Part shown: piece by piece, positions 16,180-23,688 of the stretch
Numbering within the stretch: position 1 is the first letter of the stretch
Layout of the letters: each line of letters begins with the position of its first letter
Source of the DNA: Brevibacillus daliensis
Lineage (GTDB): Bacteria > Bacillota > Bacilli > Brevibacillales > Brevibacillaceae
NCBI RefSeq assembly: GCF_021245735.1
Contig: NZ_JAJISB010000003.1
Location: forward strand, 186,001-250,000
DNA length: 64,000 nt
Direction: 5' to 3'
Position numbers and translations under genes: made by a program
Notes under the pieces: generated by a model
What the model was told of the DNA's origin: nothing
Database searches by the model: none
The model's input: only the letters and a program-made list of their open reading frames with translations

Positions 16180-18282
16180 ATGCCTGTAATAACGTTAACG
16201 AAAAGTAATGTTACTGTAAAAGATACTTATTTATATCAAGATGCACCAACTGGTAACTACGCCACATCATCGGTAATTGCAGTTGGTAATACTCCAACGG
16301 CGGTGGAAAGGGCATTACTAAAATTTGATTTAGGACTAATACCTAACGATGTCATAGTAAATAGTGCAACCTTAAAATTGGTAATGCACTCAAACGTGAC
16401 GGCATCAAGGATAATAAACCTACACCCGATTACATCCGATTGGGTAGACACAACAGCAACATGGAATATTGCTCCATCATTTGATATTAATACAAAAGCA
16501 AGTATTACTGTACCTACGGTAGCGTCAACGTTAGATGTTGATGTTACTAATATAATCCAAAAAATGGTTAACGATAATCCAAACAATGGATTCTTGTTAA
16601 AGGATTCTGATGAAACTTCATTAAACTCAAATATTCTTTTTCATTCAACAAAAAGCACAATAACCGCAAAACAACCAACCTTAACCATCGACTACACAAT
16701 ACCGACAACAAAAAAAAAACAGGTGGAGTATGTTGGTAACGATGGAGATGTGTTCGGTAACACTATAGATATTAAAATACCAATTCCTTCAAGATCATTA
16801 AGTGGCGATTTGCTGGTTGTTCAGGCTGTCATTGCTGGTGATTTACTAGAATTACCGACTGGATGGGATGTAGTTCTAAACCACTATAATACAAGCACCC
16901 AAAGAAAACACATTATGCTTACTAAGTTCAAAAGTGATAATGATGGAAATGAGTTGATTTTGAAAAAGAGATCAACAGGGTATTATTTATGTCACATGCA
17001 TTTGTTCAGAAATGTGAAAGCTATTTCGCAGAAAAATTCAGGAGCGGCTGTAAATAGTAACAAATTCGGTATTGGTAAAGATATAATCAACATACCTGAA
17101 AAATCAATGGCTGTGCTTATGAATACAGCTACAACTAACGTTTTTTTTACAAACCCACTTAACTTTTATACGGTTGGATTTGGTAATTCTTCAGAAGCAG
17201 GTTCCGTACACACTGGCGTTAGTTACTGCCATGACAAAACATCGTATAAAATGGATGAATTAACAAGTGTATCGTCTAATTCGACCTATGGATATTCGAC
17301 CATATTAATATTAGAGCCGATTAACAACAACGTACCAACATTAACACTAACAAGCCCTACCAATAATCAACTATTGACCGAAGGAAATGTGCTATCGATT
17401 GAAGGCTCGGTTTCTGACGCGGACAACGGAAATGTCGTCACAACTAAATATCGAATCAACGCAGGGCCAGTAAGGGCGATCGCCTCCGGAGTATCCGACG
17501 GAAGCACGCCTATTTTATTTGCTAAAACGTTAAAGTACAGCAACAAACGCCTTCTCGACGGCACTACCGATATCGTCGGTATTGACCTCGCGGAAAACAC
17601 CGACCATACGCTGACCGTTTGGAGTGAGGACGACCAAGGTGGCAAGTCTGCCGAAGTCACCCGTACATTCCGCGTAGTATGGAATCGTCCGCCCGTCATC
17701 AGCGGCACGAACGAAGACCTCGGCGTATTAACCGCGTCACCTTCGTTAAAGTACAGCGCGAATGATCCCGAAGGCGATGCGTTCACAATTTCGGAGAAGG
17801 TCAACGGAAAGGTTATACGCACGTTCCCCGGCGAGTCTGGCGTGGAATACACGGTGACTATTCCGAATGACGCGTGGCTACGGCTGTCCCTCATCGACGT
17901 CAACACGCTAACCGTCGAGGCAACCGATAGCAACGGACTGACTTCGGTGCGCGCGTACACCTTCCGACGCACAGCGGATAAGATCGCGTTTCAACTAGCG
18001 GAGCCGTTCATTACTGACATCGCTGCCAAGCGTATGATCGTATCGATTGACGCGACGATACCGACGGGCGCGGATTATACCGTTGAGGTGACGAATAATG
18101 CGTTTGACACCGAGCCAACGTGGGAGAACGCGACGGCTGCCGCAAAGTTTAACCAAAAGTATCTATTCGAAAACACCGAGAAGACGGCGGATGAGTGGGG
18201 CGTGAACTTGCGTATGGAGTTTACGAAAGGGATCGCGACAGAGTTCGTAGTCATACGGGGATTCGGGGGTGCGTTTGACTAA
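16180..18282 (+). CDS. Mosaic tail fibre: DNRLRE-like N-terminus plus Ig/cadherin-like repeats
   Basis: 700 residues, the probable receptor-binding fibre. Residues about 5-170 look like a DNRLRE module (DTYLYQDAPTGNYATSSVIA, LLKFDLGLIPNDVIVNSATL, VDTTATWNIAP), normally found in extracellular proteins. About 180-385 is a second, unrecognised beta domain. From about 386 (VPTLTLTSPTNNQLLTEGNV) to the end are cadherin/Ig-like repeats (SDADNGNVVTTKYRINAG, then VWSEDDQGGKSAEVTRTFRV). Base composition changes sharply near 17400: the first part is AT-rich like host or foreign DNA, the last part CG-rich like the phage. This points to exchange of the receptor-binding module. Confidence 0.78.
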   Translation: MPVITLTKSNVTVKDTYLYQDAPTGNYATSSVIAVGNTPTAVERALLKFDLGLIPNDVIVNSATLKLVMHSNVTASRIINLHPITSDWVDTTATWNIAPSFDINTKASITVPTVASTLDVDVTNIIQKMVNDNPNNGFLLKDSDETSLNSNILFHSTKSTITAKQPTLTIDYTIPTTKKKQVEYVGNDGDVFGNTIDIKIPIPSRSLSGDLLVVQAVIAGDLLELPTGWDVVLNHYNTSTQRKHIMLTKFKSDNDGNELILKKRSTGYYLCHMHLFRNVKAISQKNSGAAVNSNKFGIGKDIINIPEKSMAVLMNTATTNVFFTNPLNFYTVGFGNSSEAGSVHTGVSYCHDKTSYKMDELTSVSSNSTYGYSTILILEPINNNVPTLTLTSPTNNQLLTEGNVLSIEGSVSDADNGNVVTTKYRINAGPVRAIASGVSDGSTPILFAKTLKYSNKRLLDGTTDIVGIDLAENTDHTLTVWSEDDQGGKSAEVTRTFRVVWNRPPVISGTNEDLGVLTASPSLKYSANDPEGDAFTISEKVNGKVIRTFPGESGVEYTVTIPNDAWLRLSLIDVNTLTVEATDSNGLTSVRAYTFRRTADKIAFQLAEPFITDIAAKRMIVSIDATIPTGADYTVEVTNNAFDTEPTWENATAAAKFNQKYLFENTEKTADEWGVNLRMEFTKGIATEFVVIRGFGGAFD

Positions 18283-18482
18283 TGGAACTTTTACACCCGA
18301 AAGCATTGTCGGAGATTGAGCAAGAGAAGCAAGCCGGGCAGTTGCCGTTACTGACGTTAGGGCAAGAGGTCGCTCTGCAAAAGATTGAACTCGCGCAGAA
18401 AGACTACTTGATTCAGGCGTTTGGGCGTGAAATAGCTACACTAAAATTCGAACTCATACAACTGAAAGGTGGCGGAGCATAA
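18282..18482 (+). CDS. Small helical phage protein after the fibre
   Basis: 66 residues, overlapping the fibre stop and the next start (TAATG on both sides). It is almost entirely helical (ALSEIEQEKQAGQLPLLTLG, then QEVALQKIELAQKDYLIQAF, GREIATLKFELIQLKGGG), likely a short coiled coil. It sits where PBSX-like phages place xkdW-type genes. No function is known. Confidence 0.62.
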   Translation: MELLHPKALSEIEQEKQAGQLPLLTLGQEVALQKIELAQKDYLIQAFGREIATLKFELIQLKGGGA

Positions 18483-18619
18483 TGGAATTTTGGAGAATTG
18501 CGTTCACTTACAGGTGGGTAACGTCGGAGCAACTAAGACTCGCGGTGAAAACGGAGACTAGTCCGTACGGTGACATCACGCCTGAGCAATACGAGGAGAT
18601 TACCGGAAAGAAATTTTAA
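18482..18619 (+). CDS. xkdX: XkdX family protein
   Basis: A 45-residue gene with ATG at 18482, overlapping the upstream TAA. The sequence EFWRIAFTYRWVTSEQLRLA, VKTE..., then DITPEQYEEITGKKF has the family pattern W-x-x-A ... V-T-x-E-Q-L ... A-V ... I-T-x-E-x-Y-x-x-I-T-G seen in XkdX of PBSX-type phages. XkdX is a tiny protein encoded between tail fibre and holin genes; its role is unknown. The match of pattern, size and place makes the call good despite its length. Confidence 0.8.
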   Translation: MEFWRIAFTYRWVTSEQLRLAVKTETSPYGDITPEQYEEITGKKF

Positions 18620-18641
18620 TACTGTAAATGGCGGTGATTCC

Positions 18642-18875
18642 GTGGAATTAGACGTACTCAAATATTTTCTAACGCAGGGACCGTTCGCGGTCCTTTTCGT
18701 TTATCTTCTACTATCTACGCGTAAGGATGGGAGCCTCCGCGAGCAAAAGCTAATGGACCATAACGAACGAATGGTCGTACAACTAGAAAAAAATACGGCT
18801 ACTTTACAGCAGATAGAACGTAGTTTGACGGGGTTAGAGAGCGATGTCCAAGACCTAAAAGATAGGGTGAAATAG
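18642..18875 (+). CDS. BhlA/UviB family holin-like protein
   Basis: 77 residues from the GTG at 18642. The frame extends back to 18570 but only through the xkdX gene. It has one N-terminal membrane segment (VLKYFLTQGPFAVLFVYLLL) followed by a basic turn (STRKDGSLREQK) and a long coiled-coil tail (EKNTATLQQIERSLTGLESD), the layout of BhlA/UviB proteins near phage lysis genes. It probably helps lysis, together with the separate holin after the endolysin. Confidence 0.78.
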   Translation: MELDVLKYFLTQGPFAVLFVYLLLSTRKDGSLREQKLMDHNERMVVQLEKNTATLQQIERSLTGLESDVQDLKDRVK

Positions 18876-20021
18876 ATGTTCATATCGCAAATCGCACCGT
18901 TGGCCGTCGCGGAACACAAGCGGACAGGCGTACCGGCATCGCTCACACTCGCGCAAGCAATCCTCGAATCAAAGTCGGGCACGTCCGAACTCGCGGTAAA
19001 CGCCCGTAACCTATTCGGAATCAAAGGCGTCGGCACAGCGGGCAGCTACGATAAAGTTTCGGCTGAATTCGTTGACGGCGAGCAGATCGAAGTGAAATCG
19101 GCATTCCGCAAGTATAACGATTGGCCGGAGAGCGTACGCGACCACTCCGACTTCCTACTCAAGCCGCGCTATCAGAAGGTGCTTAACGCCGATTGGCGGA
19201 CGGCTTGTATCGAAGTGGTACGGGCTGGCTACGCGACCGATCCGGTTTATTTACCGAAACTAATACGTATTGTCGAAGAACACAAATTATACGAATACGA
19301 CGTTAAGGGGGCGGTTCCTATTATTTTGATAATTGATCCGGGTCATGGCGGTAGTGACCCCGGTGCTGTCGGCAACGGTCTACGCGAGAAAGATCTGACG
19401 CTACAGTTCAGCGTTTACCAGTATGAACGGCTCAAGGCGCTAGGCGTTCCGGTTGCTCTAACGCGGAGTACGGACGTTGCGTTGACACCGACGCAGAGGA
19501 CGAAGATTGTACGCGATTCTGGCGCGAAATACTGTATCTCGAATCACATCAACGCGGGCGGTGGAGAAGGCGTCGAAGCGATCCACTCCGTTTACGCGAC
19601 GGATAAAGTTGCGTCGGCACTCACGCAAGCCGTCGTTAGTTGCGGTCAGAAGTTCCGCAAAGTATATACGAGAAAAGGCGCGGACGGACGCGACTACTAC
19701 TTTATGCACCGCGACACTGGCGTGACTGACACTACGATTATGGAATACGGTTTTATCGATAACGCAACGGATGCGACGCGTTTGAAAGCGAACTGGAAGT
19801 CGTATGCGGAAGCGGTGGTCAAGGCGTTCTGTTCCGTTATCGGACATAAATACGTTGCGCCTACGAGTGAATCGCCTGCGGATGACTTAGCGGTCTTACA
19901 GGCGCACGGAATCATCAACACGCCGGACTATTGGCGGAAGAACGCGGTCAAAGGCGGTAAAGTTGACGGTGAGTACGCGGCTATATTAATCGGCAAGATG
20001 GCGGGTCACTTACGAAAATAA
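18876..20021 (+). CDS. Endolysin: glucosaminidase plus amidase_3
   Basis: 381 residues with two wall-cutting domains. Residues about 1-145 are a FlgJ/LytD-like glucosaminidase (PASLTLAQAILESKSGTSEL with the catalytic-type Glu, NLFGIKGVG, SVRDHSDFLL). Residues about 150-320 are a zinc N-acetylmuramoyl-L-alanine amidase (IILIIDPGHGGSDPGAVGNG; CISNHINA; TTIMEYGFIDN), giving His-Glu-His metal ligands and the catalytic Glu in MEYGF. The last 50 residues (DDLAVLQAHGIINTPDYWRK) are a helical tail seen in other Bacillus lysins; no classical wall-binding module is visible. It follows the BhlA-like gene without a gap. Confidence 0.9.
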   Translation: MFISQIAPLAVAEHKRTGVPASLTLAQAILESKSGTSELAVNARNLFGIKGVGTAGSYDKVSAEFVDGEQIEVKSAFRKYNDWPESVRDHSDFLLKPRYQKVLNADWRTACIEVVRAGYATDPVYLPKLIRIVEEHKLYEYDVKGAVPIILIIDPGHGGSDPGAVGNGLREKDLTLQFSVYQYERLKALGVPVALTRSTDVALTPTQRTKIVRDSGAKYCISNHINAGGGEGVEAIHSVYATDKVASALTQAVVSCGQKFRKVYTRKGADGRDYYFMHRDTGVTDTTIMEYGFIDNATDATRLKANWKSYAEAVVKAFCSVIGHKYVAPTSESPADDLAVLQAHGIINTPDYWRKNAVKGGKVDGEYAAILIGKMAGHLRK

Positions 20022-20033
20022 GGAGGCGTTTAC

Positions 20034-20279
20034 GTGGACTTAACATACGATATTGCAACGTTGGCGGCGATAGTGGCGGCACTTACGGGAGTCGCAAAAG
20101 GGTTCGGAGTGCCGTCGAAGTATGCACCGTTGGTGGCGATTCTACTATCGGGCGTGTTCGTGTTCATACCGGACGGCGCGATAAGAGACAACCTATTGAC
20201 GACGGTGATCGTAGGGCTGACGGCGGCGGGTGCGTACAGCTACGTTAAGCCGGGGAATGACGAAATGAAAACGAAATAA
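20034..20279 (+). CDS. Phage holin
   Basis: 81 residues from a GTG behind a strong AAGGAGG site. Two hydrophobic segments (IATLAAIVAALTGVAKGFGV and KYAPLVAILLSGVFVFIP, plus a further LLTTVIVGLTAAGAYSY) and a charged tail (KPGNDEMKTK) are typical of small holins that open the membrane for the endolysin. It is the last gene of the rightward late operon and is followed by a terminator. Confidence 0.8.
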   Translation: MDLTYDIATLAAIVAALTGVAKGFGVPSKYAPLVAILLSGVFVFIPDGAIRDNLLTTVIVGLTAAGAYSYVKPGNDEMKTK

Positions 20280-20283
20280 ATTA

Positions 20284-20324
20284 CGCCCTCTGACGGTAAT
20301 AAATCCGTTGGAGGGCGGTTTTTT
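20284..20324 (+). terminator. Late operon terminator
   Basis: CGCCCTC (20284-20290) pairs with GAGGGCG (20311-20317), with an inner ACGG/CCGT pairing, followed by G and six T. It ends the long late transcript after the holin. Confidence 0.88.
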
Positions 20325-20326
20325 GT

Positions 20327-20370
20327 TTGCATATACGGTGGCGTCCGGTGTATAATAAGAACAAACGTTC
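20327..20370 (+). promoter_or_regulatory. SOS promoter: -35/-10 with LexA box
   Basis: TTGCAT (20327-20332) and TATAAT (20351-20356) are 18 bp apart. GAACAAACGTTC (20359-20370) is a perfect GAAC-N4-GTTC LexA (DinR) box of the Bacillus type just downstream of the -10. LexA bound there would block the YolD-like gene until DNA damage. The sites are seen directly; the SOS response is inferred. Confidence 0.85.
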
Positions 20371-20390
20371 TATAATCGGAGGTCTTACGA

Positions 20391-20744
20391 ATGAAAACGG
20401 AACGCACGAAGATAGACGACTTATTCGGCTCAATGCGGCTAATCTTACCGGAACACCGCGAAGCCTACCTAAAGTTTAAACGGGAGCAGAGCCTCGTACC
20501 GAAGCCGGACTTAGAATACGATGAAATTGCGGAGATCAACGACGCGCTTACGGAAAGCAAGCGTTATTCATGGCCGTTGACACTACGCGTATGGCAGCCG
20601 ATTAACGGGGACCGCGGCGAGATAGGCGAGGTGACGGGAGTGGTGCGGTCGCTCGACCCGGTGTTACGTCAAGTACGGATTATACACGAAGACGGGACGG
20701 GTACGTGGGTGGATATGTGGAGGATCGCGGGGATGGAGCGCTAG
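20391..20744 (+). CDS. YolD-like protein, SOS-controlled
   Basis: 117 residues behind a GGAGG site. KIDDLFGSMRLILPEHREAY, RYSWPLTLRVWQPINGD and the strand-rich C-terminus (VTGVVRSLDPVLRQVRIIHE, TWVDMWRIAGME) fit the YolD-like family, whose members usually sit beside UvrX/ImuB-type Y-family polymerases on prophages and plasmids. Here no polymerase gene follows; the integrase lies next, on the other strand. The LexA box directly upstream predicts induction by DNA damage. The molecular role of YolD proteins is unresolved. Confidence 0.82.
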   Translation: MKTERTKIDDLFGSMRLILPEHREAYLKFKREQSLVPKPDLEYDEIAEINDALTESKRYSWPLTLRVWQPINGDRGEIGEVTGVVRSLDPVLRQVRIIHEDGTGTWVDMWRIAGMER

Positions 20745-20768
20745 CACCTGAGTCTAGCGCGTCTCCCT
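20738..20768 (+). terminator. Possible terminator after the YolD-like gene
   Basis: GCGCTAG (20738-20744), which includes the stop codon, pairs perfectly with CTAGCGC (20754-20760) across 9 nt. It is followed by GTCTCCCTTT, a pyrimidine tract but not a clean T run. It may end the YolD transcript before the converging integrase gene. Confidence 0.45.
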
Positions 20769-20788
20769 TTCGTTATTTCAACGCATAC

Positions 20789-21811
20789 TTATCTAAACTT
20801 TAAATTTCCGCGTTTTTTCTGATTGCCCTTGTCCAATAAAGACGTTACTGGACTAGCGACTTCATGGTACTCGGATAGGTCTCTATTAGCGTATCGAACA
20901 TACTTCTCCGTCATGGTGATTGAAGTGTGGCCAAGGATGCGCATAAGTGCGATTGGCTCCCCATGCTGCCGTAAGAATTTTATAGCAAAGTAATGACGGA
21001 ATGTATGCGGAGAAACGCGAACCCCAGTTATTCCTGCTTTCTTTGCATATTTTTTTAGCATTTTTGAGAATGTATCAGCAAAATATCTCGCACCAAACTG
21101 AGTAAGCCACAGGTAATCATTTGAATCAACATTCATAAAATTAATTAGTTGCTCAATTTCTTTTGCAGTAATTATTGATATGGGAAGAGTTCTAGCTGTA
21201 CGTGTTTTAGAGATTTCTGCACGGATTGAAATTTGTCTTAACTTGAGGTCAATATCAGATATCTTTAAGTTAGTTAGTTCTCCGACGCGACATCCCGTGT
21301 CACACAACACCAATATCATTACATAATCTCTTAGGCCCGTATATACACGTTTATTAGGAGCCCCAAGCAATTTTAGAACATCGTCGTCACTAAATATTTC
21401 AAAAGTCTCTTTGTCTTGTGTTTGATAGCTAATATTATCCATTGGTGAAGACGGCATGATCCGTTCACTTACTAGGTGATTAAAAAATACTCGAAGATTA
21501 CGAATGTTATTGTTGACAGTTCGCGTCGATAATCCTTTTTGCCCCGTCGGATTTGTTGGGTGGTCGTCCCATTTCTCCTTCTCGTACGTTAAGTAGGAAA
21601 TGTACTCGCGCATGATGTCAGGAGTAAAAACGTTGAACTCCCGTTCTGTAGCCCATTTCACAAATTGCGATAGACACTGTGCGTAGGCCTCGATGGTTCT
21701 AGGAGACCTACGTTCTGACTTTTTAATCGCGAGGTAGTCACGAATCTGTTTGTCGAGATCGATCTCTCTGGCGGGTTCTACGCGTGAGATAAAATTGAAT
21801 TTAGCGGTCAT
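20789..21811 (-). CDS. int: Phage tyrosine integrase
   Basis: 340 residues; it cuts and joins attP and attB. The N-terminal SAM-like core-binding domain (RRSPRTIEAYAQCLSQFVKW) and the C-terminal catalytic domain are both present. Counted from the ATG at 21811, the catalytic set is Arg175 (CRVGEL), Lys202, His269 and Arg272 (HTFRH), His295 (ILGHTS) and Tyr304 (EKYVRY). An upstream in-frame TTG (21832) lies inside the GGAAAGG ribosome site, so the ATG is preferred. The gene points into the prophage from the host boundary and is less CG-rich than the late genes. It is placed next to the lysis end, about 110 bp from the spo0A fragment. Confidence 0.93.
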   Translation of the reverse strand: MTAKFNFISRVEPAREIDLDKQIRDYLAIKKSERRSPRTIEAYAQCLSQFVKWATEREFNVFTPDIMREYISYLTYEKEKWDDHPTNPTGQKGLSTRTVNNNIRNLRVFFNHLVSERIMPSSPMDNISYQTQDKETFEIFSDDDVLKLLGAPNKRVYTGLRDYVMILVLCDTGCRVGELTNLKISDIDLKLRQISIRAEISKTRTARTLPISIITAKEIEQLINFMNVDSNDYLWLTQFGARYFADTFSKMLKKYAKKAGITGVRVSPHTFRHYFAIKFLRQHGEPIALMRILGHTSITMTEKYVRYANRDLSEYHEVASPVTSLLDKGNQKKRGNLKFR

Positions 21812-21827
21812 AATCGTACCAAACCTT

Positions 21828-21879
21828 TCCAATAAATTTTACCGACACGTTCCGATAAGCTAACGCAAAGTTTATTGGA
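21828..21879. repeat. Inverted 9-mer beside the integrase, candidate Int-binding arms
   Basis: TCCAATAAA (21828-21836) and its exact inverse TTTATTGGA (21871-21879) flank the integrase start, 34 bp apart. Short repeats between int and the crossover site are typical integrase or excisionase arm sites. Two copies are thin evidence. Confidence 0.35.
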
Positions 21880-21918
21880 ATTGTAAACTTACGCACCTGT
21901 TCACGCCTAATTTAACGG

Positions 21919-22005
21919 GTGTCCCATACAAAGGCGAAGCCAACGAATAGTGAGTTTATTGCTATGGTGGCTGACAAGCTGCGGATTGAGGCGAAGATTA
22001 GTTAA
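21919..22005 (+). pseudogene. spo0A: 3' fragment of spo0A at the prophage boundary (attR region)
   Basis: In-frame translation gives VSHTKAKPTNSEFIAMVADK then LRIEAKIS and TAA. The C-terminus of B. subtilis Spo0A is VSMTKAKPTNSEFIAMVADK then LRLEHKAS, a near-perfect match over the last 28 residues of the DNA-binding domain. Upstream in the same frame there is a TAA at 21913-21915 and no further Spo0A sequence, so the fragment begins abruptly at about 21916-21919 next to the integrase. This marks the right attachment site. The 5' part of spo0A should lie beyond the left prophage end. Whether the phage supplies a replacement 3' end there is not visible. Confidence 0.88.
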
Positions 22006-22077
22006 TTGTAGTCAGGGCAATATTGAATGTGTCAATTTCAAATGCAAGGATGGCTTTATCTGAATTGACAAACCAAC

Positions 22078-22128
22078 TACCACTTGTTTATTGGTCTTTT
22101 AAAAAGCCGATAAAGGAGTGGTATTTTT
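22078..22128 (+). terminator. Strong terminator after the spo0A fragment
   Basis: TACCACT (22078-22084) pairs with AGTGGTA (22117-22123), and inside it TTTATTGG pairs with CCGATAAA, with TTTT/AAAA at the tip. A run of five T follows. It most likely is the original spo0A terminator. Confidence 0.85.
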
Positions 22129-22214
22129 GATTAATTGTGAAGATGTAGTGATCTTTTCAAACATATGGTAAAGTAGAAAAAATAATATGGTAATGAAAGG
22201 GTATGAATAGGTAA

Positions 22215-23009
22215 ATGAACGTTTCAGCAATTGCTTTGGATTTGGATGGAACATTCTTAGATTCCAACAAAAAAGTGAGTAGTCGAAATTTGCGAGCAGT
22301 TTTAAATTGTCATAAACAAGGTGTACCAATAGTTGTTGCTACTGCTCGCCCTCCAAGAGCAGTTAAAGATATTCTTCCTAAACAATTACAGGAAATCGGA
22401 ATAATGATTTATTATAATGGTGCGTTAGTAATTAGTGAAAAAATGAAAATAAGGGAACATTACCCTATCGAATCTACAATAACTACTGAATTGATTGATT
22501 ACTTAATGACAAGCGAAAGTGATCCAAACCTTTCTGTCGAAGTTGAGGACAATTGGTTTAGTAATAAAGAGTTGGACTATACCGAACTTATGAAGGTTAA
22601 GACGAATCCACATATTCTTGCGTTAGAGGAACTTCGCCAATTATCTGCTTCTAAAGTGCTACTATCTAATTTCAAAGGAACTGATAAATTACTTGAACGT
22701 TTCGGACAAAGGGTCAATATTATTGTCACAGATACTGGCGAACTAATTCAAATAGCTTCAAAAGAGGTATCGAAAGAAAATGCAGTTTCAAAAATATGTG
22801 AAAGACTAGGGATTCCTGTTGACAATGTTATGGTTTTTGGGGATGACTACAACGATTTAGGTTTATTCAAATTATGTGGCTATCCTATTGCTATGGGGAA
22901 CGCAGTACAGGAGTTAAAGCAAATCGCATACGAAGTAACTGAATCGAATGATAATGATGGTGTTGCGGTTGTGTTAGAACGAATACATAAGCGTAAGCAA
23001 AAAGATTAA
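22215..23009 (+). CDS. Cof-type HAD-IIB hydrolase
   Basis: 264 residues. Motif I DLDGTFLDSNKKVSS (nucleophile Asp plus acid Asp) near the N-terminus, motif II ATARPPRA, and motif IV FGDDYNDLGLF near residue 220, with a cap domain between, place it in the Cof/YwpJ group of magnesium-dependent sugar- or cofactor-phosphate phosphatases. The substrate cannot be told. The ATG is 6 nt after AATAGG and has a weak ribosome site. It is the first intact host gene after the prophage and is AT-rich. Confidence 0.88.
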   Translation: MNVSAIALDLDGTFLDSNKKVSSRNLRAVLNCHKQGVPIVVATARPPRAVKDILPKQLQEIGIMIYYNGALVISEKMKIREHYPIESTITTELIDYLMTSESDPNLSVEVEDNWFSNKELDYTELMKVKTNPHILALEELRQLSASKVLLSNFKGTDKLLERFGQRVNIIVTDTGELIQIASKEVSKENAVSKICERLGIPVDNVMVFGDDYNDLGLFKLCGYPIAMGNAVQELKQIAYEVTESNDNDGVAVVLERIHKRKQKD

Positions 23010-23064
23010 TACATTGATGAAATAAGGAATACAGAACCGCTGACCGCTGTAGAAACATGAAAAC

Positions 23065-23108
23065 AACGCCATTGCTTCGGTAGACACCCGAAACGAAGGC
23101 GTTTTTTT
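23065..23108 (+). terminator. Terminator after the HAD gene
   Basis: AACGCC (23065-23070) pairs with GGCGTT (23098-23103), with an inner TTCGG/CCGAA pairing, followed by seven T. The rest of the 23010-23285 gap shows no further coding or structural signal. Confidence 0.82.
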
Positions 23109-23285
23109 CGCATAAGAGAGAATCAATGGGGAGGCTTGGGAGAAAATGCACTCTCTTAAAAAAATAAACTATAACACCAACGTCCACACTGGTTTGAGTA
23201 CGATTTATTCAAAAAGGAACCTGTAAGGTTAGACCCTGTTCTTTAGAATAGACCATGTTAGATTTATTCGTATTCGTAGAATCTT

Positions 23286-23522
23286 CTACTTCAACCAAAA
23301 TCCCTGTATGGATACAAAAAAGATAAATAAAGAAACAATAATACTCATATACCCCCAAATTCCTTTTCTATCTTTTTGAAGTTCAATAAACCCACTTGCT
23401 AACATAAATGCTCCTAAGAACAACATTAAATACGGCATCAACTCAAAGTCTTTTGTTATTAGATTATAACCTGATATAACAATAACGATGATTCCTAAAA
23501 TAACTCTAATAAGTTTAATCAA
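23286..23522 (-). CDS. Small membrane protein (DUF3953/YczI-like)
   Basis: 78 residues with three hydrophobic helices (LIRVILGIIVIVISGYNLIT, MPYLMLFLGAFMLASGFIEL, WGYMSIIVSLFIFFVSIQGF) and a basic QKDRKG loop, the layout of the DUF3953/YczI family. The frame is open to an ATG at 23543, but the AAGGGGG ribosome site lies inside that extension and is correctly spaced from the TTG at 23522, so the TTG start is chosen. Function is unknown. It is a single gene convergent with the HAD gene. Confidence 0.7.
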   Translation of the reverse strand: MIKLIRVILGIIVIVISGYNLITKDFELMPYLMLFLGAFMLASGFIELQKDRKGIWGYMSIIVSLFIFFVSIQGFWLK

Positions 23523-23688
23523 ATTATTGTAACCCCCTTTCATTTCAAAAATTGATACGTTCTTAATGATTGATAGGTTTCATTAATTGGAAATATAACA
23601 GGTTCAAGGATTGGTTTGCTCCAACAATGGTAAATACATATAATAGATAGTTGAGTATAAGTAATAACATCAGAGGAGAAAAATATAA

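Larger units (their letters stand above)
1..21918. mobile_element. Right part of a PBSX-like myovirus prophage
   Basis: A continuous run of phage late genes (terminase, head, contractile tail, baseplate, fibre, lysis) ends in a LexA-boxed YolD gene and a tyrosine integrase. The order sheath-tube-chaperone-tape measure-LysM-hub-baseplate matches the PBSX/XkdK-XkdU family. Genes are tightly packed, often overlapping by ATGA, and richer in CG dinucleotides than the chromosome to the right. The left end, including early genes and any repressor, lies outside the window. The right end is placed at about 21918, where host Spo0A coding sequence resumes. The exact crossover base is an inference. Confidence 0.93.

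Noticed and set aside
16115-16189. A 24-codon GTG ORF overlapping the start of the tail fibre
   Set aside because: Low-complexity, no ribosome site of its own, and overlaps two genes; probably chance or coupling sequence.
22086-22093. A further copy of the TTTATTGG motif as an integrase arm site
   Set aside because: It lies within the stem of the terminator at 22078-22128 and is explained by pairing with CCGATAAA.
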